A stretch of DNA of 64,000 nt from Lotus japonicus (taxonomy: Eukaryota > Streptophyta > Magnoliopsida > Fabales > Fabaceae), in assembly GCF_012489685.1 (NCBI RefSeq), contig NC_080043.1, forward strand, positions 1,614,501 to 1,678,500, given 5' to 3'. Shown one piece after another: positions 47,804 through 61,300 of this stretch. The notes beneath the pieces are model-generated. The model was not told where the DNA came from. It did no database searches and was given only the letters and a program-made list of their open reading frames with translations. The translations under genes were made by a program, and so were the position numbers. Position 1 is the stretch's first letter; each line of letters starts with the position of its first letter.

Positions 47804-48094
47804 TTAAATGTATTTAATTATTTTATTTCGGTCCTTATTGTATAAGATGATAATGAGAAATTCACAAGTTACACATAAAATTCGAACTGAGTGATTAAAA
47901 TGGAGAAAAACGTTTTTCGATGTATCGAAAAAAAAAAGTGGAGAAAAACATTAAGATTTATTTATAACCGTAAAGTATCTGCTAAGCTTAAAGGAAAGTT
48001 TTAACGAACTGCTATATATGGCTTGCTATCCTCTAAGGTAACGATTGTTAGGATTCAACAGGACACCAGTAACATAAATTTGAATGTTAAGATG

Positions 48095-48260
48095 TGTTAG
48101 AGATAAATAGGCGTAATATCCTACGAGATATTCTTTTATTTTATTATTGATTTATTTTGTAATATGCTCAGAATATTCTTAGCATATTCTGTCTCTTTAT
48201 TATTATAAATAATATTGTCTACCTCACACACAATTTGTGGTGAGAGTATCCAATCTTACA
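48095..48260 (+). repeat. 5' LTR of copia element 1
   Basis: 166 bp from TGTTAGAGAT to ...CAATCTTACA. By reading, it is identical to the 3' LTR at 53098-53263. The 5-bp repeat AGATG lies directly outside (48090-48094). The primer-binding site TGGTATCAGG starts immediately after it at 48261. Confidence 0.97.
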
Positions 48261-48870
48261 TGGTATCAGGTTTTGGTTGAAACCCTAGCCTCCAAACCCT
48301 CCCTGTGCCGCCACCATCTTCTCTCCCTATTCCTTTGTGAAGGTGCCTTGATTTCCGTGCAGCAGTTTTTTTTCCTTACCCTCTTCAGACCTCGTGTTCT
48401 GTGCAAGTCACACACGCTGCTGCTTTTTACTTTCCCGCGTGTCCAATTCTTGTTGACCGCGCCGTCCCCCTGCTTGCTACCTGCCAAGCGTCTGCAGCTG
48501 TCCCCCGCTGCAGCACCTTGTCTTTTCCAGCACCGACAGCCTCATTATTGCCTCGGGTTTCCGCGCCGCCAGACAAGTTCTGCACAGCTAGGCCTCGTGC
48601 TTCGTGTCGTGCCCTTGGACATCAGGTGCGCCGCCAGCTTGCATTTGGAGATCCGTGTGCCCTCTTGTCTTTTTCTGCCCCTCTCGACGTCACACTTGGA
48701 GTTCCGTGTCTGATTTGTTTTTGGGATCTTCACTAGTTTGCATTTAATTATTTCTCTCTTCAACTTTTGGACGTTTTTGACCAGATTGAGAAATTTTTGT
48801 TGACCAGGAGTTGAGCTTTTATTTGCTGGCAGCTTATTGCTATTTTTGACACAGTTGTTCCCATTTTCCC

Positions 48871-51800
48871 ATGGCTTCCGATGCCACTCCTCCGACTTTC
48901 TCCATGAACACCTTGGTGCATATGCTTACGGTGAAACTTAAACCAGATAATTTTCTTCTCTGGCGTAAACAGGTCACTGCTCTTCTTCAGAATCAGAACT
49001 TGTATGATATTGTTGACCCTACCGTCACTCCTCCGCCGGAATTTACTCCACAGAAATTTGCATCAACTGTTGCTCAACCACAACGCCATGGTGCTCCTTC
49101 TCCCAATCCTCTTTATGCTGAGTGACAGGCTCGAGATCGTAATGTTAACAGTCTGCTTCTTTCCTCCCTCACTGAGGAGGCTTTATTAGAGACTCTAAGT
49201 GCAACCACTGCTCGTGATGTTTGGGTTGCTTTACACTCTGCTTATGCCTCCCGCAGCAAGGCACGTGAACTACGTCTCCGCGATGAACTTCAACTCATGC
49301 GACGTGGTTCTCTATCAGTTTCTGAGTACGGGCGGAAATTTCGCACTATCTGTGATCAGCTGGCTGCTATTGGTGCACCTGTGCCTAATGATGATAAAGT
49401 TCACTGGTTCCTTCGTGGTCTTGGCCCCACATATGCAAATTTTTTCACGGGTCAGCTTGATCAGGTACCCCTACCTTTCTTTACTGACATTCTTTGTAAG
49501 GTCGAGAGCCATGCTATTTTTCAGGCCTCTCTTGAAGAATCAGTGACCCCTCCGCCTGCTGCCTTCCATGCGGGTAATCAGCCTCGCTCTTCTGGTACTC
49601 AGTCTTCCACTAGTGGCAACCGTGGAAATTCCGGTGGCGGTTCTCGTGGTGGAAATCGTGGCAACTCTAACGGTGGATCTCGTCAGCGTCGCACTAATGG
49701 TGGCTCTGGTCGTCGTGGCTCTTACACTCCTCGCTGTCAAATTTGTCGTGAGCAGGGTCACTATGCTGATAAGTGTCCGGTTCGCTGGGATCGCTCTTCT
49801 GAGTCTGCAAATTTGGCACAATCATTTGCTGCGGGTTGTTCCTTGGACAACTCAAACCGTTCCGACTGGTACATGGATACAGGTGCCACTTCTCATATGA
49901 CTCCTTCTCTATCTCAGCTGACGGACTCTCAGGACTACTCTGGTAATGATCGTGTTCTTGTTGGTAATGGAGCTGGTTTACCTATTACTCATATTGGTTC
50001 TCGTTCTGTTTCACATTTTGTTCCTTTATCTGATGTTTTGGTTGTGCCTCAGTTAACTAAAAACCTTGTTTCTGTTAGCAAATTGACTCGTAACCATAAT
50101 GCTAAAGCTATTTTTCTTGATGATTCCTTTGTTATTCAGAACCGACAGACAGGCGCCGTTCTGGGAAGGGGCCGATGTGATAAAGGACTTTATGTGATTG
50201 ACCAAGGATCGCAGGCGCTGCTTACTACCAGTTCTCCATTACCTCGTGCCTCCTTTGAGTTGTGGCACTCACGATTAGGACATGTTAATTTTGACATTAT
50301 TCAACAATTGCATAAACTTGGTTGTTTCAATGTTTCCTCTATTTTGCCTAAGCCTATCTGTTGTACTTCGTGTCAGATGGCTAAAAGTAAACGTCTAGTC
50401 TTTTATGATAATAATAAAAGAGCTTCTGCAGTTTTAGACCTTATCCATTGTGATTTGTGGGGACCATCTCCTGTTGCTTCTGCTGATGATTTTTTGTACT
50501 TTGTTATTTTTGTGGATGATTTTTCCCGATTTACTTGGTTTTATCCATTGAAGCGCAAGTCTGATTTTTATGACGTTCTTGTTCGCTTCAAAGCGTTTGT
50601 GGAAAATCAATTCTCCCAGTCGATCAAAGTTTTTCAAAGTGATAATGGCACCGAGTTCACTAATAACAAAGTTCAGACTTTATTTACTTCCTCAGGTGTG
50701 CTTCATCGGTTTTCATGCCCTCATACTCAAGTACAGAATGGACGGGTTGAACGGAAACACAGACATGTTCTTGAGCTTGGTCTTGCTATGTTGTATCACT
50801 CACATGTCCCTACTAGCTATTGGGTTGATGCTTTCAGTACTGCGGTATATATTATTAACCGTGTCCCTTCTAAGGTGCTCTCTAATCAGATTCCATTTCA
50901 ACTTCTGTTTCATGTTGCGCTTACGTATGCTAATTTTCATCCTTTTGGATGTCGGGTGTTCCCGTGCTTGCGTCCATACATGAAAAATAAATTTAGCCCT
51001 CGAAGTACTCCTTGCATATTTTTGGGATATAGCAGTCACCACAAGGGATTTAAATGCTTCGATCCGGCTATTTCTCGGACTTATGTGTCTCGTCATGCTC
51101 AATTTGATGAATTTTGCTTCCCTTTTACAGGTTCTCACGCTTCACCTAATGACTTGGTGGTCTCTTCGTTTTATGAACCGGCTGCAGGTTCTCCTCCGTC
51201 TCCACCACCTGTTCTTCCTGTTGTTCCGGAGAGTTCACCGCCTACTGGTTCTCTGTCTTGTCCTTCCTGTGATGACTCAGATGCCCTACCTGCTCTGCCG
51301 GTTCCTCCTGACGATGCACCACCTTCGCCGGCTCCTGCTTCCCCCGCACAGCCGGCTACCCCTCCTGTTAGGCCTCAGGCTTCGCCTGCTTCACCGCCGG
51401 CTACTTCCCCTGCTGTGGCTCAGGTTCCTCTTGCTCCTATTGATGCTCGTCCGCGGACTCGCTCTCAGAATGGTATTTTTAAGCTGAATCCGCGATATGC
51501 CTTGGTTCATGCTCAGCCTACTGGCCTTCTCACTGCTTTGCATGATGTTACTGAGCCTAAGGGATTCAAATCTGCTATGAAGCATCCTCAGTGGTTGGCA
51601 GCCATGGAGGACGAACTTTCTGCTCTTCATAAGAATTGTACTTGGACTTTGGTTCCTCGCCCTTCCACTACCAATGTTGTTGGCAGTAAATGGGTTTTTC
51701 GCACTAAGTTCCATAGTGACGGCACTGTTGAGCGCTTAAAAGCGCGTTTGGTGGCTCAGGGTTTCACGCAGATTCCGGGGTTCGATTACTCTCTTACTTT

Positions 51801-53103
51801 TAGTCCTGTTGTCAAAGCTACTACTGTACGCCTTATTTTATCTCTTGCTGTGCTTAATGGTTGGCAGCTTCATCAGTTGGATGTAAAAAATGCCTTCCTT
51901 CATGGTCATCTCACTGAAACTGTCTATATGGAGCAGCCTCCTGGATTTGTTGATCCTCGTTTCCCGACTCATGTGTGTCGGTTGAACAAGACCCTCTACG
52001 GCCTCAAACAGGCGCCTCGTGCTTGGTTTCAGCGCTTGAGCTCTTTTCTCCTGCGTTTTGGTTTTTCGTGTAGTCGGGCTGATCCCTCCTTGTTCTTTTT
52101 CTCCAAAGGCAATATTACTCTTTATCTGCTTGTGTATGTGGATGACATCATTCTTACTGGTAGTGATCCCTCCCTTCTGACTCAGTTTATTGCTCGCCTT
52201 AATGCTGAGTTCGCCATTAAATATCTGGGTAAGCTTGGCTACTTCCTTGGTCTTGAGATCACTTACACTGCTGATGGTTTGTTCTTGGGACAGGCCAAAT
52301 ATGCACATGATTTGCTTTCTCGTGCTATGATGCTTGCGGCTAGTCATGTTTCTACGCCCTTGGCTGCTGGATCTCATCTTGTCAGTTCTGGTGAGGCTTA
52401 CTCAGAACCTACACATTATCGCTCTCTAGTTGGGGCCTTGCAGTACTTGACTATTATTCGCCCTGACTTGTCGTATGTTGTTAACACCGTTAGTCAGTTC
52501 CTTCAGGCTCCGACTGTGGGTCATTTTCAGGCTGTCAAACGAATTCTTCGTTATGTATGTGGTACGCAACACTTCGGTCTTACGTTTCGTCGTACCGCTT
52601 CCCCCGCTGTTCTTGGTTATAGTGATGCTGATTGGGCTCGTTGCACGGACACTCGTCGCTCTACTTATGGCTATGCCATTTTTCTTGGTGATAATTTCTT
52701 GTCTTGGAGTGCCAAGAAACAACCTACTGTTGCTCGCTCTAGTTGTGAATCTGAGTACCGAGCTATGGCCAATACTGTTTCTGAGCTCGTTTGGTTGCTT
52801 AATCTTCTTCATGAGCTTCGTGTTCGGTTATCAGCGACTCCTCTTCTTCTTAGTGACAACCAGAGTGCTTTGTTTATGGCCCAAAACCCTGTTGCTCATA
52901 AGCATGCCAAACACATTGACTTGGATTGTCACTTCGTCCGTGAGCTGGTTTCCTCTGGTCGATTAGCTGTTCGTCATGTGCCCACTTCTCTCCAGCTTGC
53001 TGATATTTTCACTAAGGCGTTACCTCGTCCGTTGTTTGAACTTTTTAGATCCAAGCTTCGGGTTGGTCCTAATCCAACGCTAAGCTTGACGGGGGGGTGT
53101 TAG
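48871..53103 (+). pseudogene. copia element 1 gag-pol polyprotein with one internal stop
   Basis: The frame runs from the ATG at 48871 to the TAG at 53101-53103. It is open throughout except for TGA at 49123-49125, where a Trp codon is expected; the downstream part is open for 1268 codons from the Met at 49297. Order: gag (KLKPDNFLLWRKQ), CCHC zinc knuckle (CQICREQGHYADKC, about 49734-49775), aspartic protease (DTGATSHM, about 49875), integrase HHCC and DDE core (LWHSRLGHVN...CCTSCQMAK; DLWGP; SDNGTEF), a Pro/Ser-rich linker, reverse transcriptase (LKQAPRAWFQR, YVDDI near 52135) and RNase H (DADWARC near 52624). The stop codon lies inside the 3' LTR. The element probably lost autonomous activity very recently, or relies on readthrough. 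Confidence 0.93.
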
Positions 53104-53263
53104 AGATAAATAGGCGTAATATCCTACGAGATATTCTTTTATTTTATTATTGATTTATTTTGTAATATGCTCAGAATATTCTTAGCATATTCTGTCTCTT
53201 TATTATTATAAATAATATTGTCTACCTCACACACAATTTGTGGTGAGAGTATCCAATCTTACA
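53098..53263 (+). repeat. 3' LTR of copia element 1
   Basis: 166 bp, identical to the 5' LTR as far as can be read. Its first six bases TGTTAG supply the final Cys codon and the stop of the polyprotein. Confidence 0.97.
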
Positions 53264-53268
53264 AGATG

Positions 53269-55030
53269 AATGAGTAACTACTCTAGAAAAGATATGTAAC
53301 ACAATAGTTGTATAGTATAATATATTGGAGTGACGTCTGTTATGGAGAAACTAGTGAAAAATCGATTAAGGAAGATGGTATGAAATGTACAAATGACATT
53401 AGGAGGCACCGGTGAGAAGGGTTGATAAAGAGATTTAACCCATAATTAACTGGTTGGATGCAGAACAAAGAAAGAACCACTAACTCACTATGGTACACAC
53501 TCGTTTGTTTTGTTGATGCACAAAATAGTATATAATCAAATCTATGTGATAATGGTTGAAAATTCCATTTTTTGCAAAAGGGAATTTGAACTCCCATAGC
53601 AAGAGAAGAACCATTAAGCTAAACGCAGGAGAATGTTTTGTTCTTAGTACACTAGAAAATGTTTTGTTCTTGCTCCAGCTAGCCCCGAAAGGCCAAAAGG
53701 TCCTTGATAAAATTTTCATCAGTGCTAATAAAAGATAGTGGCTTTAAACTAATTTCTGCTAGATTGTTTGGAGAGGAAGAATCAAATTCTTGTCAGTTCA
53801 ATAGAATCTCTGTGGTTGATAGATAGGAATTTGAATCTCAACGCTGACCTTAAATTTTTTTATTTTTTTTTAATTCAGCTGTCAATGATAGCAAACAAGC
53901 CATGTGTTGCCATCAAGCCTTTGTTTTTTCCACACTATGCACAGAAACCTCTCAAAATGGGGGAGAAAGGAATTTGCATCCGGTCCATACATTGTGTTCC
54001 TTTTGAATTGTCTAAGTATCTGATCCATCAATTGTGGGTACCTTGTATATTGATCATGCATAAAAAATTTCCCATATCTTTTGCAATCAGTGAATTTCAG
54101 GGTAGCAAGCAATCAAACGTTCGCCGCGTATATGTGTCTGTCTCTTTCTCCAAGAGTTTTGTTAGTTAGACTATATCTTTCACACGAGTCAATCCTACCC
54201 GAGTTAGAAACATTTATATTTTAGGGAACTGATTCTTCCAAATTGTTTTTTTCTGTGCAGTCGAACCTAAGATCTTACTTAAGAGGAATCAATCATCTCC
54301 TTCAATTTTTGAATTGGATAAACCGAGGAAATAGAAGCTGCTAAATCTAGCATGTTTTCCTCTCTAAGTTGAAAAATCTATTCTGCCCCACGAATATTAA
54401 TGGCTCTTGGTATATTAATGCCAGAACGTGAGGCACAAATGGTTGAGCCTGCAGAAACTTTTGACTCTACGTGATTCTGCACTAACGGGTGCTACTTGGT
54501 TTTAGAAAAAGTACTACTACTATTTTCAATTTGAAGACAGAGCAATCATGTGTAAACATACAGCTTCTACTAGAGATCCAATTAATATAAATGTTAGCGA
54601 CGGTTTTAAAAAATTGCCACTAACATGTATATCGATTGGATATCCCAATGAAACTATATGTTGGAGACTATTTTTGTTGAAGAAAATGGTTCTAACAAGA
54701 AAAAAGGAAGAGGGAAAGTTTGTGCCGAAGTATAGGACGAAAATATTTGCTTTCTTAAAGAAAGAAGATAATGAACCAGCAATACCAACTTATTAGCAAA
54801 AGGAGGAAAGCAGAGAAACCAATCATTCATATGCCTAACTTTGAGCTATGAAATCCTCCATTTTGTCTAGTATTCATCAAAATTAATGTATTTAATAAAC
54901 GCTTTTAGGTAGTCTTAATATTGTGAATGACCTATGTCTCTAATCAGGGGTACAACCTTTTCTTTATATGAATAGAAGTACAGTAACTTTATAGTAAAGT
55001 AATCAATTTCCTTATCTATTGGGTGGTTAA
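53269..55030. other. Intergenic region without recognised genes
   Basis: Several frames of 60-130 codons occur (for example 53768-54169) but none shows a recognisable domain, splice context or codon pattern. No clear transposon ends were found. Confidence 0.4.
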
Positions 55031-55905
55031 TTCAAGTATTACAAGTTTGACTCTCCTTAAGTAAGATCTCAGGTTAAAGTTTTGTATATCAAGAAAACCT
55101 CCGCTGGGAGAGCTAACCCTATTAAAATATGAATGCTTTCGGCTCAAACAAAATTGACTCTCATGAAAGGTATATGAGAAGAAGAAAAAGTAATAAATTT
55201 CCTCAACTTTCAAATTTGAACTAATCTCACACATCCACGGGGAATAGTCATGTGAGGTTTTTGCAAAATGATTCCTGATTGGTAGACCATAAAACAATAT
55301 CGGCATGCTTTTCAAAAAAAAAATTTGACATTCACAAACATTTTTTTTCTCTCTTTATCTCTTTTTTTTATCACATTAGATATCATATCTATCACTTATA
55401 TCTCTTTACTTCTTATTTCACTCTAAGTGTATGCACTATTTTAGCATACACCACACATTATTGTTTTCCCATAGATAGAATTATGGTACAATTGAGTACC
55501 TAATCATTTACTGTTAGAAAGAGTGATGAAATTAGTAGTGGGCTCATGATATCAATTTTATGCATGATCGAAGAGATCATGAAAACTTAGGTATGTTTCG
55601 GGTTCAAGATTTGTATTTACAGAAAACCATTATTGAGCTTCCCCCAAAGTTTCTGACTGAAACAAAATTGACTCTTATGGGTATTGTACTAGAAAAAAAA
55701 AGTAATGACTTTCCTCAAGTTTGAATTGTCCCACACTCCCACGAGGAATAGTCATTTGAGGCTTTTGCATAATGATCTTTCCATAGATAGAACTTACAGT
55801 GCAAAGAGATAGACTTGATTACCTAACCATTTCCTGTTAGAAAGAGTGATGGAATTAGTGGTGGGCTCATGGTATCAATTTTATGCATAATCAAAGTGAT
55901 CCTGT
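55030..55905. repeat. Diverged tandem duplication; first copy interrupted
   Basis: Unit A (about 55030-55585) and unit B (about 55586-55905) share ACAAAATTGACTCT, GGGAATAGTCAT/GAGGAATAGTCAT, CCATAGATAGAA, CTGTTAGAAAGAGTGATG and GTGGGCTCATG..ATCAATTTTA in order. Unit A has about 190 extra bases at 55273-55462 with no counterpart in B. The start of each unit has a SINE-like look (AAGATCTCAGGTT, CTGGGAGAGCTAACCC). Confidence 0.7.
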
Positions 55906-57985
55906 AACCTTTAAAATCAGTGGCCAAATTATGGGTGGGATGTCAATAATTTTACTCTTCTTTCTCTTTAAAATAAGCCATACAGATGTTAAACTTCTAA
56001 TGGAGAATCTTCAAAGTGGGCATAAAGATGAGTTACTATTTGCCTCCCATTATTGCTTTAAACTGTCACATTCTTCTAACTAAACACCTAACCTTAGTTA
56101 ATTACCTGCAATTAGCTTTAAGAACTGTTTTATATGCTGCTTAATTTTTCTCTTTACGGTTACATATGCATGTTCAATGTTCAACTAGTTGTCTATTCCT
56201 CAACTTGTTCAATAAACAAAGCTAGAATTAGTAACTATGCAGCATCAAAAATTGACTGTTGTTTATTCTGTTTAAACGAACCTCCATGTTTTGAATCTTA
56301 ATTGAATCCCAAAAGAGAGTGATATAGAACATATCTTGTGATTTTCGAACATAGCACATGACAGAATATAGAGAACTCTGTTCATATTTCATTCTTTTGA
56401 TATATTTAGTGAATTGAGTCTTTTGGTGTAGATACATTGGAGGAGGATCTGCATGACATGCTTGCTAACTTTTCAACACTTGCCTAAACCCTTAATTATT
56501 TGAGGAGTCAAAAGGAAAATAACTTTTTGGAGTTGGTTCTTCACCGAACCTGAGTTTCCTGAGTTTTGGCGGAAAAAAGTGAAAGATAAAAATAAATGAT
56601 TAAGGCCATTTTTTATATACTCTTGTAACCGGTACAAACAAATGTTAGCCCTTCATTCAAAAGAGAAGTGAACCTAGGAAAATACTTGTTAGAATACTTA
56701 TTAGTTGTATAGGCACTTATATTACATGAGAAATGTAGAAAATAGAGAGAAAAATAATAATGTGATGTAATATAAAGTAAGAGATAAAGATAGAACGATG
56801 TGTATTAAGTGTCAAAACTGTTTGATAATTACTTATGATAACCAAAATTGAAAATATTCATTTTCAATGTTTTTTTTTTCAACTGTATGTTGATTAAATC
56901 ATGCATATATCATCATATATATCCATTACTGATATTTTAATACAAGTTTAGTTTACTTTTACAAATCAACAATCAAGTGGACAAATTAACGAGGAAAAGT
57001 GAAAAGAAGGGGAAAAGTAAAAAGTGCAATGGAGTCGCGAGGAGAATTGATAGATTGGCATAAAGCTCTGATCTATTGAAAATACTGATCAAACAACAAA
57101 AAGTGTATCGTGTTTAGAAGGATGGGGAAGTAATTAGAATATGCAGGGATAGATACAGGTTCAATTAAAGGGCAGCTGCCCCACTAAATTTTCAATTAAC
57201 AAATGAATAATGTATTATAATATTGAGTATTATTTGTTCAATCAATGGTGCTCATGTACATGCAGAATGATTTATTGAAAATAATTACTCATTTAAAGTG
57301 ATTTCTGAAGTTCAAAATGATTAATCAGATATATTACTATTAACTTTGGGGAACTTTATAGTACAAAAATAAACGTATAAAGAATAATTATGATATATTT
57401 TAAGACGTATGTTATATATCTTTAATATTATAACTTTATATGTATATATTACCACGCAACTGGGAACTTATATGGATCAATCCTTGAATATAATATAATT
57501 ATTAAATTAATTAAATTCTCTTGTCACAAAAGTCTAGCAATATAAAAGCATCCGCAATGATAGTTTCTTATTTGGTTTTCTTAACATAATTTTTAGTGGC
57601 TCAAAATAGCACATAAGATTAAACCGTCCATAATCAACTCTTATAAATTTTACTCCAATAGTGTTTTTTCTTTATCTGGTGAGAGAGAATGAATAATTAA
57701 CTTTTTAAAAAAGTTTGAGGGACTTTGATTTCAATCAAGCACCACATAGGACCATAGCATGATTTTGGGAAGAAAATGAATTGTTGATGCATGAGAAAAA
57801 ATTAATTGTACTTAATCACAAAACACTCTCAAGTCAAATAAAAAATTGTTATGTAGTACAATCACTAAATTAAAATGAATAAGCTAAGGAATTAATTTAA
57901 GCACATTTTTTGAGAATTCATAGTTTTCATCGTCGACAATAATGACTAATTTCTTCATTGCGGGTGCTTGTACTATACAATATGA
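55906..57985. other. AT-rich intergenic region
   Basis: No gene is seen. The sequence is strongly AT-rich throughout and I could identify no transposon ends. Confidence 0.4.
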
Positions 57986-57990
57986 GAATG

Positions 57991-58251
57991 TGTTGGGAGC
58001 AATAATAGAAAGGAGAGAAGAGAGAAAAATATCACACAGGAATTTTTAACGTGGTTTAGAACACAATGTGTGTACCTACGTCCACGGCTACACTAGGTAG
58101 TAATATTTCTCTTTGGTGTGTATAATGCTTACAATGAGGTGCTTATATATAGTAGGAGTAAGTCAACCTCCTCCTTATTCTAAGCGATGTGGGACTTACA
58201 AATATACTACATAAGCGATGTGGGACTACAAATAGACTACATAACATAACA
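57991..58251 (-). repeat. 3' LTR of copia element 2
   Basis: 261 bp. On the minus strand it starts TGTTATGTTATG and ends ...TGCTCCCAACA. The minus-strand polypurine tract AAAGTGGGAGAAT abuts it at 58252. It contains a TATA-like ACTATATATAAGCACC. Target repeat GAATG lies at 57986-57990. Confidence 0.95.
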
Positions 58252-58335
58252 ATTCTCCCACTTTGAGTCTAATTGTAGTACTTCTTGTAAACAATAAGCT
58301 AATCTGCTCTCCACCTAGTGTAGCGCCTTCGTCTT

Positions 58336-61300
58336 CAATTATCCTCGAAGGCCAGCTGAGGCAATGCAAAGCCTCAGCTTATCAGCTGTAACAGTCTTGG
58401 TCAACATATCAGCTGGATTCTCTGACCCTAAGATCTTCAACAGAGATAATTCTTCATCATTGATAAGTTCTCTGATGAAGTGATACTTCATCTGTATGTG
58501 CTTGCATCTGGAGTGAAAGACAGGATTTTTGCAAGGCAAATAGCACTTTGACTGTCACTAAACAATGGAGGAACATCTTGTTCTTTTCCCAATTCTTTGA
58601 GAAAATTCTTCAGCCATATTATCTCCTTGGCTGCTTCTGAAATGGCAACATATTCTGATTCAGTGGTTGAGAGAGCAACTCTATTTTGAAGTTTAGACTT
58701 CCAACTCACAGCAGTTCCTCCTAAGGTGAAAATATAACTTGTGGTGCTTTTTCCACCATCTGAGTCTCCTCCTAGATCTGCATCAGAAAACCCCTGTAAA
58801 GTGAGATCATTTCTTCTAAAGCATAGACACATTCTTGAAGAACCCTTCAGATATCTCAGTATCCACTTTACACCTTCCCAATGCTCCTTCCCAGAATTTG
58901 ACATGAATCTGCTGACAACTCCCACTGCATGTGTTATATCAGGTCTTGTACAAACCATAGCATACATCAAGCTCCCTACTGCAGATGCATAAGGAACTGT
59001 TGACATGTAACTTTCTTCTTCACCTGTTTGTGGGGACTACTTCTTTGAAAACTTTAAGTGATTTCCCAAAGGGGTGCTTCTGGTATTGGCATCTCCAACG
59101 TTGAATCTGTCCAGTAATTTTTCAACATATTTCTCTTGGGACAACTTCAGAACACCTTCTGATCTATTTCTGGAAATCCTCATACCAAGGATTTGTTTGG
59201 CTGGACCAAGATCCTTCATCTCAAAGTTTTCTGACATCTGTTGCTTCAACCTGTTAATTTCAGTCATATTTGATCCTGCTATCAACATGTCATCAACATA
59301 CAAAGCAAGAATAATATAATTGTCAGCAAATTTCTTAACATAGCAACAATGATCCATGTCACATCTATTAAAACTTGAGTTGCTCATAAACTCATTAAAC
59401 TTCTTGTACCACTGTCTCGGTGCCTGTTTCAGACCGTACAAGCTTTGTGAAGCTTGCATACAAGATTCTTCGTGCCTGGAACTTCAAAACCTTCAGGTTG
59501 TGTCATATAAATCTCTTCTTCCAAATCACCATGTATGAATGCAGTTTTAACATCTAACTGCTCCAAGTGAAGATTCTCTGCAGCTACAATACTCAGGATA
59601 ACTCTTATAGTGGTCATTTTGACAACTGGAGAAAAAATCTCTGTGAAGTCAATTCCTTGCTTCTGCTGAAACCCTTTCACTACAAGTCTTGCCTTGTACC
59701 TTCTGCTGCCATCAGATTCTTCCTTCAGTCTATAGACCCATCTGTTCTGTAGAGCTTTCTTTCCTTATGGTAACTTGGTCAGAGACCATGTTCCATTCTT
59801 CTGAAGGGACGTCATCTCGTCTTTCATTGCTAGCTCCCACTTGATAGAGTCATTCCCCTGCATGGCTTCACCAAAATATTCTGGCTCTCCAGCATCAGTT
59901 AACAACAGATAATTCAACGAAGGAGAATACCTTTGTGGTGCTTTCGGCGTTCTTGTAGATCTCCTCACTTGAGTTATAGGAGTTTCAATTACTGATGTTG
60001 GCTCTTGTTCCAGCTCAACTTCTACCCCATCATCCTCGTTCTCGGGATTAATCTGGTTTCTTTTGGCTACATCACTTTCTGAAATTTCTTCCAATGCCAC
60101 TCTTTCAAAAAGTTCCAACTGTTTACTTGAACTCATAGATTCTGCAGAAGACCTGTCTTTATAAAGCACACTTTCATTAAAAGTAACATTTCTGCTTCTA
60201 ATGATTTTCCTGTTTTGTTCATCCCAAAACCTGTAGCCATACATATCAGACCCACAACCAATAAAGAAGCATTTTATGGCCTTGGGGTCCAATTTGTCTC
60301 TCCTATCAGAGTCTATAAGAACATAAGAGACACAACCGAAGACTTTCAAATGTGAAAGACTTACCTCCTTACCAGACCATACCTCTTCAGGCAACTGATA
60401 ATCCAAGAGAACATATGGTCCCCGATTTATCAGGTAAGCTGTTGTATTAATGGCATCTGGCCAAAACATTTTTGGCAACCCGGACTGGATTCGCATACAT
60501 CTAGCCCTTTCGTTCAAGGTCCTATTCATTCTTTCCGCGACACCATTTTGCTCAGGTGTACCTGGTATTGTTTTGATCATTTTGATCCCATTTTCTGAAC
60601 AAAATTTTTTGAACTTCTGGCTGTCATACTCCCCGCCATTATCAGATTTCAAACTCTTAATCTTCAAGCCTGTCTGATTTTCAACTTCTGTTTTCCACCT
60701 TTTAAACACAGAAAACACATCAGATTTATTTTTGAGAAAATAAACCCATACCTCTCTTGTTGAGTCATCTATGAAGGTGACATAATAGCGTGAGCCTCCA
60801 AGAGATTTCACTGGGGCTGGACCCCACACATCTGTATGCACCAATTCGAGCTTTTCTGATTTTGATTTCCTGCCTGCTTTTGAGAAGCTAACCTTTCTCT
60901 GTTTCCCCAAAATGCAATGCTCACAAACACCAAGATCAACATGCTTCAAATTTGACACCTTACCCTTTGATGCCATGATCTTCATTCCTTTTTCACTCAT
61001 GTGTCCAAGTCTTTGATGCCATATAGATGAGCTATTGACAGCTTCAGTTACTGCTATCATGTCCTCCTCTGCAACCATATAAAGGGAGTCTCGTTTCTTT
61101 CCTCGAGCTACAACCAGATTGCCTTTCGTCACCTTCCAAGCTCCACCTCCAAAAGTGGTGTGATAACCCTCATCATCCAACTGGCCTATAGAGATCAAAT
61201 TTCTCTTTATTCCAGGGACATGTCTGACATTATGCAATGTCCAGAGAGTTCCATTAGAGGATCTGATATCAATATCACCTCTTCCCACAATATCAAGTGG

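Larger units (their letters stand above)
48095..53263 (+). mobile_element. Young Ty1/copia retrotransposon (5.17 kb)
   Basis: The element has identical 166-bp LTRs, a target duplication AGATG (48090-48094 and 53264-53268), a primer-binding site at 48261, a leader of about 610 bp that is richer in GC than its surroundings, one long gag-pol frame, and a polypurine tract ACGGGGGGG directly before the 3' LTR. Domain order protease, integrase, reverse transcriptase, RNase H places it in Ty1/copia. A single in-frame TGA in gag is the only coding break seen. Confidence 0.97.

Noticed and set aside
48237..48763. Frames of 70-158 codons on both strands in the copia leader
   Set aside because: They lie between the primer-binding site and gag of a retrotransposon and match no known domain. 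The higher GC of the leader explains the lack of stops.
53768..54169. 133-codon plus-strand frame
   Set aside because: AT-rich, no recognisable domain, no splice context and no neighbour logic. It is likely chance.
54548..54796. 82-codon plus-strand frame
   Set aside because: Lys/Thr-rich chance frame in an AT-rich spacer. No similarity is recognised.
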